Shown one piece after another: positions 6,231-12,459 of a stretch of 16,919 bases of DNA. Both the position numbers and the translations under genes were made by a program. The stretch covers positions 1-16,919 of the forward strand of contig JANXXG010000048.1 in the NCBI GenBank assembly GCA_025350745.1, read 5' to 3'. How positions within the stretch are numbered: the first letter of the stretch is position 1; every line of letters begins with the position of its first letter. Below the pieces are notes generated by a model. It did not search any database. It had not been told where the DNA came from and was given only the letters and a program-made list of their open reading frames with translations. The stretch comes from Chloroflexota bacterium (GTDB lineage: Bacteria > Chloroflexota > Limnocylindria > P2-11E).

Positions 6231-7165
6231 TCGACGAGACCCGGCGCGCGAACAGCGACGCGCACCATGAGCTCGCGAGTCGTGCCATCGGCGAAGTCGA
6301 CCTGGAATCGGTCGAGCCACGCACCCCCGACCGGAGCGAGGCGATCCCAACGCGCGATGAATCGATCCGCTGTCCCACCGCTCACCCGGCCCAGGGCCAC
6401 GCCTTCTCCGGAGATGAACCGCCACCCGACTGCGCCCGGGTACGTGAAGGTGATCGCCGCGCGCCTGGCGCGGAGGACTTCGAGCGTCATGCCGGGCAGT
6501 GACGGGGACGCTGACGGGTCAGGTCGGCGGACCGGGTCAGGATCCCGGCGGATCGGGTCAGGATCCCGGCGCAGAGGGCCGGCGTCGACGCGCGGGTCCA
6601 CCGAGCCGATGGGCGGCGCGAGCGGTGCGGGCTGCGGCGGCACCGCCGGAGCGTCGACCGTGGCTGCTGGTGGGACGGAACGACCCTGCGGGACCTGCGC
6701 TGCGGCCTGGCTCGCGCGAGCGACCTCGATGTCGTCCTGGAAGAACACGATGCTGACTGCGAGGAATCCGGCGTCCGTTCGGACATAGTTCTCGTAGTAG
6801 GTGCCGGCGACCGCGCGGCCGTCCGTCAGCGCCGCGCGGCCGTTGAACGCCGAGCCGTCGTAGCCGCTCCACGCTCCGGTCGGGACGCTCTCGAGTACCC
6901 GGGCGTACGAGCCGGTGATCTCGTGCACGGTCTCGGTCGCGTACGTGGTGACCGCTCCGTTGTGCGAGACCACATCGTCGACGTACGTCTCGTTGACGAG
7001 GTAGATCCCCTCGGGCCGGACAACAACGGGCTCCCCTGGCGCCGCCCGGTCAGGGTCCGGACCATCGAACAGCTCCCCGTCCGAGTCCGGGTCCCACGCG
7101 CACGCGGGCGATGTCGCCGCGAGCGTCGCAACGAACAGCGCGGCGAACACGAGCATTCGACTCAT
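6227..7165 (-). CDS. Secreted Pro-rich two-part protein of the Tad operon, function unknown
   Basis: This 312-residue protein has a clear signal peptide: positive start MSR, hydrophobic core LVFAALFVATLAAT, and an ACA cleavage site after residue 23. The first mature part (about 24-154) is rich in Tyr, Thr and Val, as in extracellular beta proteins, for example YLVNETYVDDVVSHNG. A low-complexity Pro/Asp/Arg linker (about 155-225) contains two copies of RRDPDP plus Ile or Val. The C-terminal part (226-312) looks beta-rich and Ig-like (ITFTYPGAVGWRF to GTTRELMVRVAVR). It ends without an anchor, so it is probably secreted or held by the pilus. The ATG at 7165 has a GGAGGT ribosome site and overlaps the tadG-like stop as ATGA. 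I recognise no family; a surface, adhesin or assembly role is inferred from position only. Confidence 0.85.
   Translation of the reverse strand: MSRMLVFAALFVATLAATSPACAWDPDSDGELFDGPDPDRAAPGEPVVVRPEGIYLVNETYVDDVVSHNGAVTTYATETVHEITGSYARVLESVPTGAWSGYDGSAFNGRAALTDGRAVAGTYYENYVRTDAGFLAVSIVFFQDDIEVARASQAAAQVPQGRSVPPAATVDAPAVPPQPAPLAPPIGSVDPRVDAGPLRRDPDPIRRDPDPVRRPDPSASPSLPGMTLEVLRARRAAITFTYPGAVGWRFISGEGVALGRVSGGTADRFIARWDRLAPVGGAWLDRFQVDFADGTTRELMVRVAVRAPGLVE
6530..6571 (-). repeat. Two tandem 21-bp units encoding RRDPDP(I/V)
   Basis: Two adjacent 21-bp copies differ at about two bases and encode the seven-residue unit RRDPDPI/V (residues 199-212) in the linker of the secreted Tad-operon protein. 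A more degenerate third unit (RRPDPS) follows. Copy number could vary between strains by slippage. Confidence 0.7.
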
Positions 7166-7581
7166 CGCGCACCTCCAGCTGTCTTGATCGCGATGTCGGT
7201 CACCGGGTGGAAGAACAGGAGGCCGAACACGGGCGTGCGCACAGGGATCGTCGCGCCGATCCGCACCGTGGGCGGCATCGGGTCGGTCGTGACGCCGGCG
7301 CGTGCGGCGATGGTGGCCGGGCTTTCAGCGAGCGCGCCCTCGATCGTGCGCAGGTTCTCCGCGAATACGGTGCGCGCGACATCCGCCGCGCCGTCTGCGA
7401 GGCGAAGGCGACCGGTCTCGGCGAGCTCCGCGTCGTCCTGATCGTTGACCGCGACGAGCGCCGCGATATCGGCCGCCGAATGTGCACGCGCGGCGATGAC
7501 GCGCACGACGCCCAGCTCGAGGGTCGTTGCGAGCACGACGAGCAGGACGGGAAGCATCCCGATGGTCGTCAAGGCGCTCAA
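7162..7581 (-). CDS. TadG-like pilus assembly protein (N-terminal TadE/TadG helix)
   Basis: The 139-residue product starts with a long hydrophobic helix (about 7-30, GMLPVLLVVLATTLELGVV). RVIAARAHSAADIAALVAV follows, the usual pattern after the first helix of TadG-like proteins, in which an N-terminal anchor is followed by an Ala-rich helix. The remainder is a small extracytoplasmic domain that ends FGLLFFHPVTDIAIKT. It lacks the Gly-x4-Glu prepilin site present in the two upstream products, so it is probably not processed. The start is inferred as the TTG at 7581, which gives a TTGA overlap with the upstream gene; the weak alternative is a TTG three codons further in. The assignment to the TadG/TadE group rests on helix pattern and operon position; the gene is far shorter than full TadG proteins. 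Confidence 0.72.
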   Translation of the reverse strand: MSALTTIGMLPVLLVVLATTLELGVVRVIAARAHSAADIAALVAVNDQDDAELAETGRLRLADGAADVARTVFAENLRTIEGALAESPATIAARAGVTTDPMPPTVRIGATIPVRTPVFGLLFFHPVTDIAIKTAGGAR

Positions 7582-7964
7582 CGGTCGACCTCGCCGCGAA
7601 CGACCGCGGTCGTGCGCAGCGGCACGTCGGCCGAGAACAGGAACGGGATCGCAATGGACGCGGTGCTGCGGACGGTGACCGTGAGCGGCTGGCGCCACCC
7701 GACCCGAGCGGGCGCGATCTCCAGGACGACGCGCGCGGGATCGATGCCGGACGAGCGCAGGGTGTCCTCGAGCAGGGCCCGGACCTCCGGCGTGTCGCCG
7801 CCGACCTCTCCCGCATAGCGGGCCACCTGAACGGTCGCGCTCTCCTGCGCGAGCCATCGTTGGAACAGATCACCGAACTCGATCACCGAGAACAGAAGCG
7901 GTACCAGGATCGTGATCATCAGGGTCGTCTCGAGCGTTGCCAGACCGCGATCATCCCGGAGCAC
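7578..7964 (-). CDS. TadE-like minor pseudopilin
   Basis: TadE/TadF pseudopilins are processed by the Tad prepilin peptidase and help pilus assembly. The 128-residue product begins VLRDDRG/LATLETT, a Gly7 cleavage site with Glu at +5 of the mature protein. A hydrophobic helix follows (about 14-28, LMITILVPLLFSVIEFG), then the TadE-like QRWLAQESATVQVARYAGE. The rest is a small beta-rich extracytoplasmic domain. The GTG at 7964 lies 2 bp after the flp stop; the longer open frame upstream runs across flp in another frame and is shadow. Its own stop overlaps the next gene as TTGA, the first of eight successive 4-bp overlaps. Confidence 0.85.
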   Translation of the reverse strand: MLRDDRGLATLETTLMITILVPLLFSVIEFGDLFQRWLAQESATVQVARYAGEVGGDTPEVRALLEDTLRSSGIDPARVVLEIAPARVGWRQPLTVTVRSTASIAIPFLFSADVPLRTTAVVRGEVDR

Positions 7965-7966
7965 GG

Positions 7967-8137
7967 CTAGCGCACCGCACCCATCTGCGTGACGAGGCTC
8001 TGAAGTCGAGTGACGAGCCCGTTGTTCCAGGCCTGAACACCGACCACGAGGGTCCCGAGGACAACGGCCGCGCCGATGATGTACTCGATCGTGGCGAGGC
8101 CGCCGTCGCCCGACATGCGCCGTACCAGGTGAGTCAT
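7967..8137 (-). CDS. flp: Flp-type type IVb major pilin
   Basis: The 56-residue product is a typical Flp pilin. It has a short basic leader MTHLVRRMSGDGG, then a prepilin cleavage site after Gly13 and mature start LATIEY with Glu at +5 and Tyr at +6. A hydrophobic helix IIGAAVVLGTLVVGVQAW follows, then a short tail. After cleavage the mature pilin of about 43 residues polymerises into the Flp fibre. The ATG at 8137 has an AGGAGGT ribosome site 5 nt upstream, the strongest in the window, as expected for an abundant pilin. It is first in the Tad operon and stops 2 bp before the tadE-like gene. The peptidase that should cut it (TadV/CpaA) is not in this window. Confidence 0.95.
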   Translation of the reverse strand: MTHLVRRMSGDGGLATIEYIIGAAVVLGTLVVGVQAWNNGLVTRLQSLVTQMGAVR

Positions 8138-8142
8138 GCCGC

Positions 8143-8149
8143 ACCTCCT
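8143..8149 (-). promoter_or_regulatory. Strong Shine-Dalgarno of flp
   Basis: AGGAGGT on the minus strand, 5 nt before the flp ATG. It is a full-length match, and the other Tad genes mostly rely on stop/start overlaps instead. Confidence 0.7.
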
Positions 8150-8206
8150 GCGTTCGGAGGGTCACCGACCACGAGGGCGGGCACTGCGGGACCACCGACC
8201 GGGACG

Positions 8207-8219
8207 TGGGTACTACCCA
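8207..8219. promoter_or_regulatory. 13-bp perfect palindrome upstream of flp, possible operator
   Basis: TGGGTA-C-TACCCA is a perfect 6-1-6 inverted repeat about 70 nt upstream of the flp start, in the intergenic region shared with the dinB-like gene. It covers the candidate -10 of the flp promoter, where a repressor would act. A related half-site GGGTAGT occurs at 8321-8327. No known regulator is assigned. Confidence 0.4.
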
Positions 8220-8238
8220 GGCCCCGCATGGGAGTCAT
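8210..8238 (-). promoter_or_regulatory. Weak candidate promoter of the Tad operon
   Basis: On the minus strand ATGACT (8233-8238) and TAGTAC (8210-8215) are separated by 17 bp, a modest match to sigma-70-type -35 and -10 boxes. Transcription would start near 8203 and give a leader of about 65 nt before flp. The match is poor and the call is tentative. Confidence 0.25.
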
Positions 8239-8290
8239 CGTGACCGTCGTCGGCGCGCTCGCCGCCCTCGTTGTCGCGGCCCTCAGCTAG
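8228..8290 (+). CDS. Possible 20-residue hydrophobic peptide, doubtful
   Basis: An ATG-to-TAG frame on the plus strand encodes a 20-residue peptide made almost wholly of Val, Ala, Leu, Gly and Ile (starting MGVIVTVVGAL). It would form one membrane helix. Only a weak AGG precedes the start. It lies in the flp/dinB divergent region and overlaps the candidate Tad promoter, so it may be chance. Confidence 0.15.
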   Translation: MGVIVTVVGALAALVVAALS

Positions 8291-8333
8291 TTGAACGAGC
8301 TGAACCGTGCGGTGGCGGCCGGGTAGTGGGAGC

Positions 8334-8804
8334 GTGAGCAAGGGGGACTTCCTCGCTGGGGTGCGCGCAGCACGCGCGGAGCTTCGTGAGGTCCTCGCTG
8401 GGTCGGAGGAGCGGACGCTCGCTACCGCGACGGTCCCGGGACTGGACTGGACCGCGAAGGATGTCCTCTCCCACCTCATCGGCTACGACCAGGCGATCCT
8501 CCAGGCGCTGAAGGACATTCGCGAAGGTCGCGCCTTCCGGTGGGGCTGGACCTACCCGGACTTCGATCCGTGGAACGAGAGCAACGTCGGACCGCGTCGC
8601 GCGCAGCCGTTCAGTGCGGTCCGCGCGGAGCTCGAGACGAGCCGGGCGGCGCTGCTGCGTGATCTTGAGGGCTGGCCGGAGCAGAGCGGTCCGTTCGGAC
8701 CGGATACCTGGGACGAGCGCACGAGCGAGATCAGCTGGCTGGCGCCGCACGAACGCGAGCACGCGGAGATGATCGCGAAGCTCGGTACGAGGACCGCCCT
8801 CTAG
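8334..8804 (+). CDS. DinB/ClbS-like four-helix-bundle protein
   Basis: The 156-residue product looks like a DinB-superfamily (ClbS/DfsB or maleylpyruvate-isomerase-like) four-helix bundle. Evidence is the early helix FLAGVRAARAELREVLA and the segment TAKDVLSHLIGYDQAILQAL with His47. A late helix PHEREHAEMI carries His139 and His143. Three histidines in these places form the metal site of the fold. Members act in thiol-dependent detoxification or DNA protection, but the substrate cannot be read from sequence. I start at the GTG at 8334 (VSKGDFLAG), where homologous proteins usually begin, preceded by a close GGGAG; the GTG at 8307 is an alternative. It is divergent from flp. Its TAG overlaps the fdhD stop through a shared CTAG. 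Confidence 0.75.
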   Translation: MSKGDFLAGVRAARAELREVLAGSEERTLATATVPGLDWTAKDVLSHLIGYDQAILQALKDIREGRAFRWGWTYPDFDPWNESNVGPRRAQPFSAVRAELETSRAALLRDLEGWPEQSGPFGPDTWDERTSEISWLAPHEREHAEMIAKLGTRTAL

Positions 8805-9580
8805 AAGGCGAGGCGCCCCGCGTCGTGGAAGATCCGGAGCTGGTCCCGGCGGACGTAGCCGCAGAGCGCGACGTTCGCTTCGATCGCGAGCGAGACCGCA
8901 AGCTCCGTCGGGCTGGTGCGTGAGGCGACGATGCCGCAGCCGAGGCGCGAGGTCTTCACCAGCATCTCGCTCGAGATGCGCCCCGAGGTGAGGATCGCCT
9001 TGCCGGCCGTGTCGATGTCCGCGAGGATCGCCTCGCCGGCGATGCGGTCCACGGTGTTGTGGCGGCCGATGTCCTCGACGATGAGCTCCAAACCTGATGG
9101 ACCGAACAGCCCCGCGGTGTGCGTGCCTCCGTGCTCCTTGTACCCGGCGGCCTTGTCGAGGAGCTCTTCCATCCAGGCCATCAGCTGCTCGGGCCTGACG
9201 CTCATGCCTCCTTCCACCGGAACGACGTCGAGCGAGAACGTCACCCCTCGGCCGCAGCCGCTGGTGAGGATGCGCTTGCGATCGTGCGGCACGCGCCGCG
9301 CGGTCGGCGCGAGGCGGACCTTCACGACCGTCTCCTCGTCGCAGACCTCCATGAGCGTGACGTCGGCGGCGCCCTGAATGATGTCTTCGACCCGGAGGAA
9401 CCCGAGCGCGAGCGCGATCACGCGGACCGGCGAGCAGGCGATGGTCGCGAGCTCCTCACCGTCGACGATGAGCGAGATCGCGCGTTCGGGGGGTGGCGCC
9501 TTGTCGAGCGTCGTGACCGTGCCGTCGCGGTAGAGGCGCGGTGGCGCCGGCCGATCGATGCGCCGTATGTCCGCGGTCAC
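8801..9580 (-). CDS. fdhD: FdhD, sulfurtransferase for formate dehydrogenase molybdenum cofactor
   Basis: FdhD takes sulfur from a cysteine desulfurase and adds it to the bis-MGD cofactor, which formate dehydrogenase needs for activity. The 259-residue product has the family blocks ISLIVDGEEL (35-44), ACSPVRVIALALGFL (48-62), EDIGRHNTVDRI (169-180), TSGRISSEMLVK (198-209) and RTSPTELAV (221-229). The cysteine loop reads TSGCGRG (106-112), so Cys109 is present but the second Cys of the E. coli-type C-x-x-C is Gly112. Many family members have this single-Cys form, so activity is still plausible. The GTG at 9580 overlaps the tlpA-like stop by 4 bp. It is the last gene of a four-gene run and convergent with the dinB-like gene. 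Confidence 0.95.
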   Translation of the reverse strand: MTADIRRIDRPAPPRLYRDGTVTTLDKAPPPERAISLIVDGEELATIACSPVRVIALALGFLRVEDIIQGAADVTLMEVCDEETVVKVRLAPTARRVPHDRKRILTSGCGRGVTFSLDVVPVEGGMSVRPEQLMAWMEELLDKAAGYKEHGGTHTAGLFGPSGLELIVEDIGRHNTVDRIAGEAILADIDTAGKAILTSGRISSEMLVKTSRLGCGIVASRTSPTELAVSLAIEANVALCGYVRRDQLRIFHDAGRLAF

Positions 9581-10188
9581 TTCTTCACCGCGGCGATCCC
9601 AGCCGCGATCCGGGCATCGCTCATCTCACCGAGCACGGCGTCCTTGACGATGCCATCACGGCCGATGAAGAACGTGTTGGGGACGCCGCTCCCGAGCTCG
9701 TACTTCCGCGCGACGATCGAGCCAACGTCGATGAGCGGCTGCAGCTGCGTGAGGCGGAGCGAATCGAAGAAGCCGCGGACCTTCGCGCCGTCCTCATCGA
9801 GGTCAAGCTCGAGGAACCGGATGTCGGGATCGGCCTGCGCGGCCAGCTCCAGCCGGGGCATCTCGGCGACGCACGGCTTGCACCAGGTCGCCCAGAAGTT
9901 GATGACCACCGGAGTGCCCCTGAGCGCGGAGAGGCGGGTCGTCTCGCCCGACGGCGTCACCCAGACGAAGTCGGGTGCCTGCGCGCCGATGCGGCTCGAG
10001 GTGTTCGGCGCGTCGACGACGCTCGTGATCACGCCGACGTTCGTAGAGCCGCTGGGGACCGGCGTTTGCCGGAGCAGCGGGGCCACGAGCGCCGCGAGCG
10101 ATCCAAGGGCGATGATCGTCACGAAGAGCGCCGCGATCCAGCGCGGGAGCTGGAGCCGGGTCTCGGCCGCGCGGGGGGTCGGGGTCAT
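9577..10188 (-). CDS. Membrane-anchored TlpA/ResA-like thioredoxin
   Basis: This is a thiol-disulfide oxidoreductase on the outer face of the membrane, probably a reductant for cytochrome-c haem sites or other extracytoplasmic thiols. The 203-residue product has an N-terminal anchor (about 18-40, IAALFVTIIALGSLAALVAPL). A linker follows, then the AhpC/TSA/redoxin fold: GAQAPDFVWVTPSGE, VVINFWATWCKPC (catalytic Cys103 and Cys106), PDIRFLELDLDEDG, and GVPNTFFIGRDG with the cis-Pro. Length and motifs fit ResA/TlpA. The ATG at 10188 lies 6 bp after the ccdA stop, so CcdA is the obvious electron donor. The stop overlaps fdhD. ResA and TlpA cannot be told apart here, so no symbol is given. Confidence 0.92.
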   Translation of the reverse strand: MTPTPRAAETRLQLPRWIAALFVTIIALGSLAALVAPLLRQTPVPSGSTNVGVITSVVDAPNTSSRIGAQAPDFVWVTPSGETTRLSALRGTPVVINFWATWCKPCVAEMPRLELAAQADPDIRFLELDLDEDGAKVRGFFDSLRLTQLQPLIDVGSIVARKYELGSGVPNTFFIGRDGIVKDAVLGEMSDARIAAGIAAVKK

Positions 10189-10194
10189 CCCGGG

Positions 10195-10884
10195 CTAACC
10201 GAGCAGCGGCAGGAAGTTGAAGAGCTGATTGAGCTTCGTGAGCTGACCCGAGAGCAGCAGCAGGCCCATCACGATGACCAGCGTACCGCCCACCGCATTC
10301 ACCACCCGGATGTGCACACGGACCCAATCGAGCGCCCGACGGACGCTGCCGAGCCCGCCCGCGACGAGCAGGAATGGGACCCCGAGACCGAGCGAGTACG
10401 CGAGAAGCAACACGGCGCCCGAGGCGAGATCGGTGTTCAACAGCATCGTGAGGATGAGCGCGAGGTACGGACCGATGCACGGCGTCCAGCCCGCGCCGAA
10501 CGCGATCCCTATCAGGACGGAGCGCCGGTAGCCGCCCGCACCGCGGTCCAAGCGAAGGTCGGTCGCGCGCTCGAGGAGCGGGATCGTGATGAGGCCGACC
10601 ATATGCATCCCAAGGACGACGAGCCCGAGCCCCGCGATGCGCTGCAGCCAGACCACGAGCTCACCGCCGAGCGACCCGAGCAGCGCGATGCCGATCCAAA
10701 GGAGCGTGAACACCGCGCTGAAGCCGGCGACGAACACCGCGGCATGCGCGATCGTCCGGCGACGGTCGCTCCCGTCGAGCGCGCTCTCGCCTGCGAGATT
10801 CACCAGGTACGCGGGTACCAGCGGGAGCACGCACGGGGAGAGGAACGAGAGCATCCCCGCCCCGAACGCGATCGCGAGGTTCAC
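10195..10884 (-). CDS. ccdA: CcdA, cytochrome-c biogenesis transmembrane thiol carrier
   Basis: CcdA passes electrons from cytoplasmic thioredoxin across the membrane to extracytoplasmic thioredoxin-like proteins. The 229-residue product has six hydrophobic segments and the two family cysteines in context: SFLSPCVLPLVPAY (Cys18) and FGAGWTPCIGPYL (Cys136). Length is normal for the short CcdA form. The GTG at 10884 overlaps the TGA of the cystathionine gamma-enzyme gene by 4 bp. The tlpA-like gene follows after 6 bp. The pair CcdA/TlpA is standard for reducing extracytoplasmic disulfides; no ccmH, resB or cytochrome gene is visible nearby. Confidence 0.95.
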   Translation of the reverse strand: MNLAIAFGAGMLSFLSPCVLPLVPAYLVNLAGESALDGSDRRRTIAHAAVFVAGFSAVFTLLWIGIALLGSLGGELVVWLQRIAGLGLVVLGMHMVGLITIPLLERATDLRLDRGAGGYRRSVLIGIAFGAGWTPCIGPYLALILTMLLNTDLASGAVLLLAYSLGLGVPFLLVAGGLGSVRRALDWVRVHIRVVNAVGGTLVIVMGLLLLSGQLTKLNQLFNFLPLLG

Positions 10885-12056
10885 CCGATCGCTTGGGCGA
10901 GATCCGCGATGAGGTCGTCGACGTTCTCGATGCCGACGGACAGCCGGATGAGGCCCGCGGGCGGTGCGAGCTTCGTGCCCCGGACGGATCCGTGGGTCAT
11001 CGCGAGCGGGACCTCGATGAGCGACTCGACGCCACCAAGGGACTCGGCCAGGCTGAAGAGCCGCGTCCGAGCGACGACCCGCTTGGCGCCCGCCTCACCG
11101 CCGGCTTTGAGCTCGAAGCTGAGCATGCCGCCGAACGAGCGCATCTGCTTGCGGGCGAGCGCGTGCTGCGGATGGGTCGCAAGGCCTGGGTAGTTGACGC
11201 TCCTCACCTTCGGGTGATCGGCAAGCCACTCGGCGATCGCACGGCCGTTGGCCGAGTGACGCTCCATCCGCACCGCGAGCGTCTTGATGCCCCGGAGCAC
11301 GAGCCAGCTGTCGAACGGACCGGGCACGCCGCCAGCGGCGTTCTGGATGAACTTGAGCCGGTCATGGAGGTCCGCGGAGTTCCCGGCGATCGCTCCTCCG
11401 ACGACGTCGGAGTGGCCGCCCATGTACTTCGTCGTCGAGTGCGTCACAAGGTCGGCACCAAGGAGCAGCGGCTGCTGGAGGTACGGGCTCGCGAAGGTGT
11501 TGTCGACGACGCAGAGCGCCTTTGCTTTGTGCGCGAGGTCGGCCATTGCAGCGATATCGATGACCTTGAGCATCGGGTTCGTCGGGGACTCCAGCCACAC
11601 GAGCTTCGTCTTCTTGGTCATCGCCCGCTTCGCAGCTGCGTGGTCGCGCATGTCGACCGCGGTCATCCCAACGCCGTGCCGCTCGAAGATGCGCTTGAAG
11701 AGCCGATAGGTGCCGCCATACACGTCGTCCACGAGGACGACGTGGTCGCCGACGTTCAGGAGATGCGCGATCGCGTCCTCGCCGGCCATGCCGGACGCGA
11801 AGGCGAGCCCCCAGGCGCCGGATTCGAGAGCGGCGACGCACGTCTCAAGGGCCTTGCGCGTCGGGTTGTTCGTCCGGGCGTAGTCGAAGCCCTTGTCCTT
11901 GCCGACGGCTTCCTGGGCGAACGTGCTGGTCTGGAAGATCGGGACGACCACCGCGCCGGTCGCCGTCTCGGGCTCCTGGCCGGCGTGGATCGCGATGGTC
12001 TCGAAGCTCTGCTTGCGGAGGTCGTTGCTGCGGTCCGTGCGGCGGTCCTTGCTCAT
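10881..12056 (-). CDS. Cystathionine gamma-synthase / gamma-lyase (Cys/Met-metabolism PLP enzyme)
   Basis: This cytoplasmic PLP enzyme either makes cystathionine from an activated homoserine and cysteine (MetB) or cleaves it to cysteine (gamma-lyase). The 391-residue product has the whole family signature: FETIAIHAGQEP (18-29), VVPIFQTSTF, YARTNNPT (59-66), FASGMAGEDA, the PLP-Asp segment CVVDNTFASPYLQQPL, and THSTTKYMGGHSD with the Schiff-base Lys210. VPGPFDSWLVLRGIKTL and SLGGVESLIE follow later. Sequence alone does not separate MetB from gamma-lyase. The nearby cystathionine beta-synthase gene favours a lyase in a reverse transsulfuration route, but a gamma-synthase is possible. The ATG at 12056 has no strong ribosome site. 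It starts a run with ccdA, the tlpA-like gene and fdhD. Confidence 0.92.
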   Translation of the reverse strand: MSKDRRTDRSNDLRKQSFETIAIHAGQEPETATGAVVVPIFQTSTFAQEAVGKDKGFDYARTNNPTRKALETCVAALESGAWGLAFASGMAGEDAIAHLLNVGDHVVLVDDVYGGTYRLFKRIFERHGVGMTAVDMRDHAAAKRAMTKKTKLVWLESPTNPMLKVIDIAAMADLAHKAKALCVVDNTFASPYLQQPLLLGADLVTHSTTKYMGGHSDVVGGAIAGNSADLHDRLKFIQNAAGGVPGPFDSWLVLRGIKTLAVRMERHSANGRAIAEWLADHPKVRSVNYPGLATHPQHALARKQMRSFGGMLSFELKAGGEAGAKRVVARTRLFSLAESLGGVESLIEVPLAMTHGSVRGTKLAPPAGLIRLSVGIENVDDLIADLAQAIG

Positions 12057-12093
12057 GGGACCAAGTATGGGCGCTGCCGCGGGCGTCGGGCGC

Positions 12094-12459
12094 TCAGCGG
12101 TCGAGCAGCGCCTCCACCGTCTCGGTGAACACGGCGATGTCGAAAGGCTTCGTCAATACCGCATCGGCACCGAACGCCGCCGGGCCGGCCGCGGCTGCCG
12201 GCGCATGCGCGGTGGAGACGATGACCGAGGCCTTGGGAAAGGCCGCGCGGACCCGCGCGATCCACTCGCGGGCCGCCGGCTGGTCGTAGCTGCGAACGGC
12301 GACGAGATCGGTGATCACGAGCTTCGCGTCGCCGTTCGACGGGCCAGCGGGTAGATCGGCATGGACTGAGACCTGATGACCGAGCTCGCCGAGCACTTCT
12401 TCCAGGAGGGCGGCGATGTCCGGATCGTCCTCGATGACGACGACGATCCGCCCCGTCAC
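12094..12459 (-). CDS. Single-domain response regulator receiver (CheY-like)
   Basis: The 121-residue product is a lone receiver domain. The acidic pocket is at Glu10-Asp11-Asp12 (VVVIEDDPDIAALLEEVL), and the phospho-acceptor is Asp51 in KLVITDLVAV. The switch Ser/Thr is at 82-83 (VIVSTAHAP), and Lys104 lies in VLTKPFD. All catalytic residues are present, so it should be phosphorylatable. There is no output domain and no kinase gene nearby, so it may act as a phospho-relay or as an allosteric partner. The GTG at 12459 overlaps the ArsR-type gene stop as GTGA, suggesting coupled translation. It ends 37 bp before the cystathionine gamma-enzyme gene and might be cotranscribed with it. Confidence 0.88.
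   Translation of the reverse strand: MTGRIVVVIEDDPDIAALLEEVLGELGHQVSVHADLPAGPSNGDAKLVITDLVAVRSYDQPAAREWIARVRAAFPKASVIVSTAHAPAAAAGPAAFGADAVLTKPFDIAVFTETVEALLDR

Noticed and set aside
6530..6571. CRISPR-like or mobile repeat
   Set aside because: Only two adjacent 21-bp units in frame within a coding Pro-rich linker; no spacers and no flanking duplications.
7967..8137. Possible frameshift in flp
   Set aside because: A first reading of the join near base 8100 suggested an extra base. Recounting gave an exact 57-codon frame with an intact pilin.
9541..11193. Plus-strand ORF of 550 residues across tlpA, ccdA and fdhD
   Set aside because: It is a GC-driven shadow: Arg/Glu/Asp-rich low-complexity protein on the antisense of three well-recognised genes.
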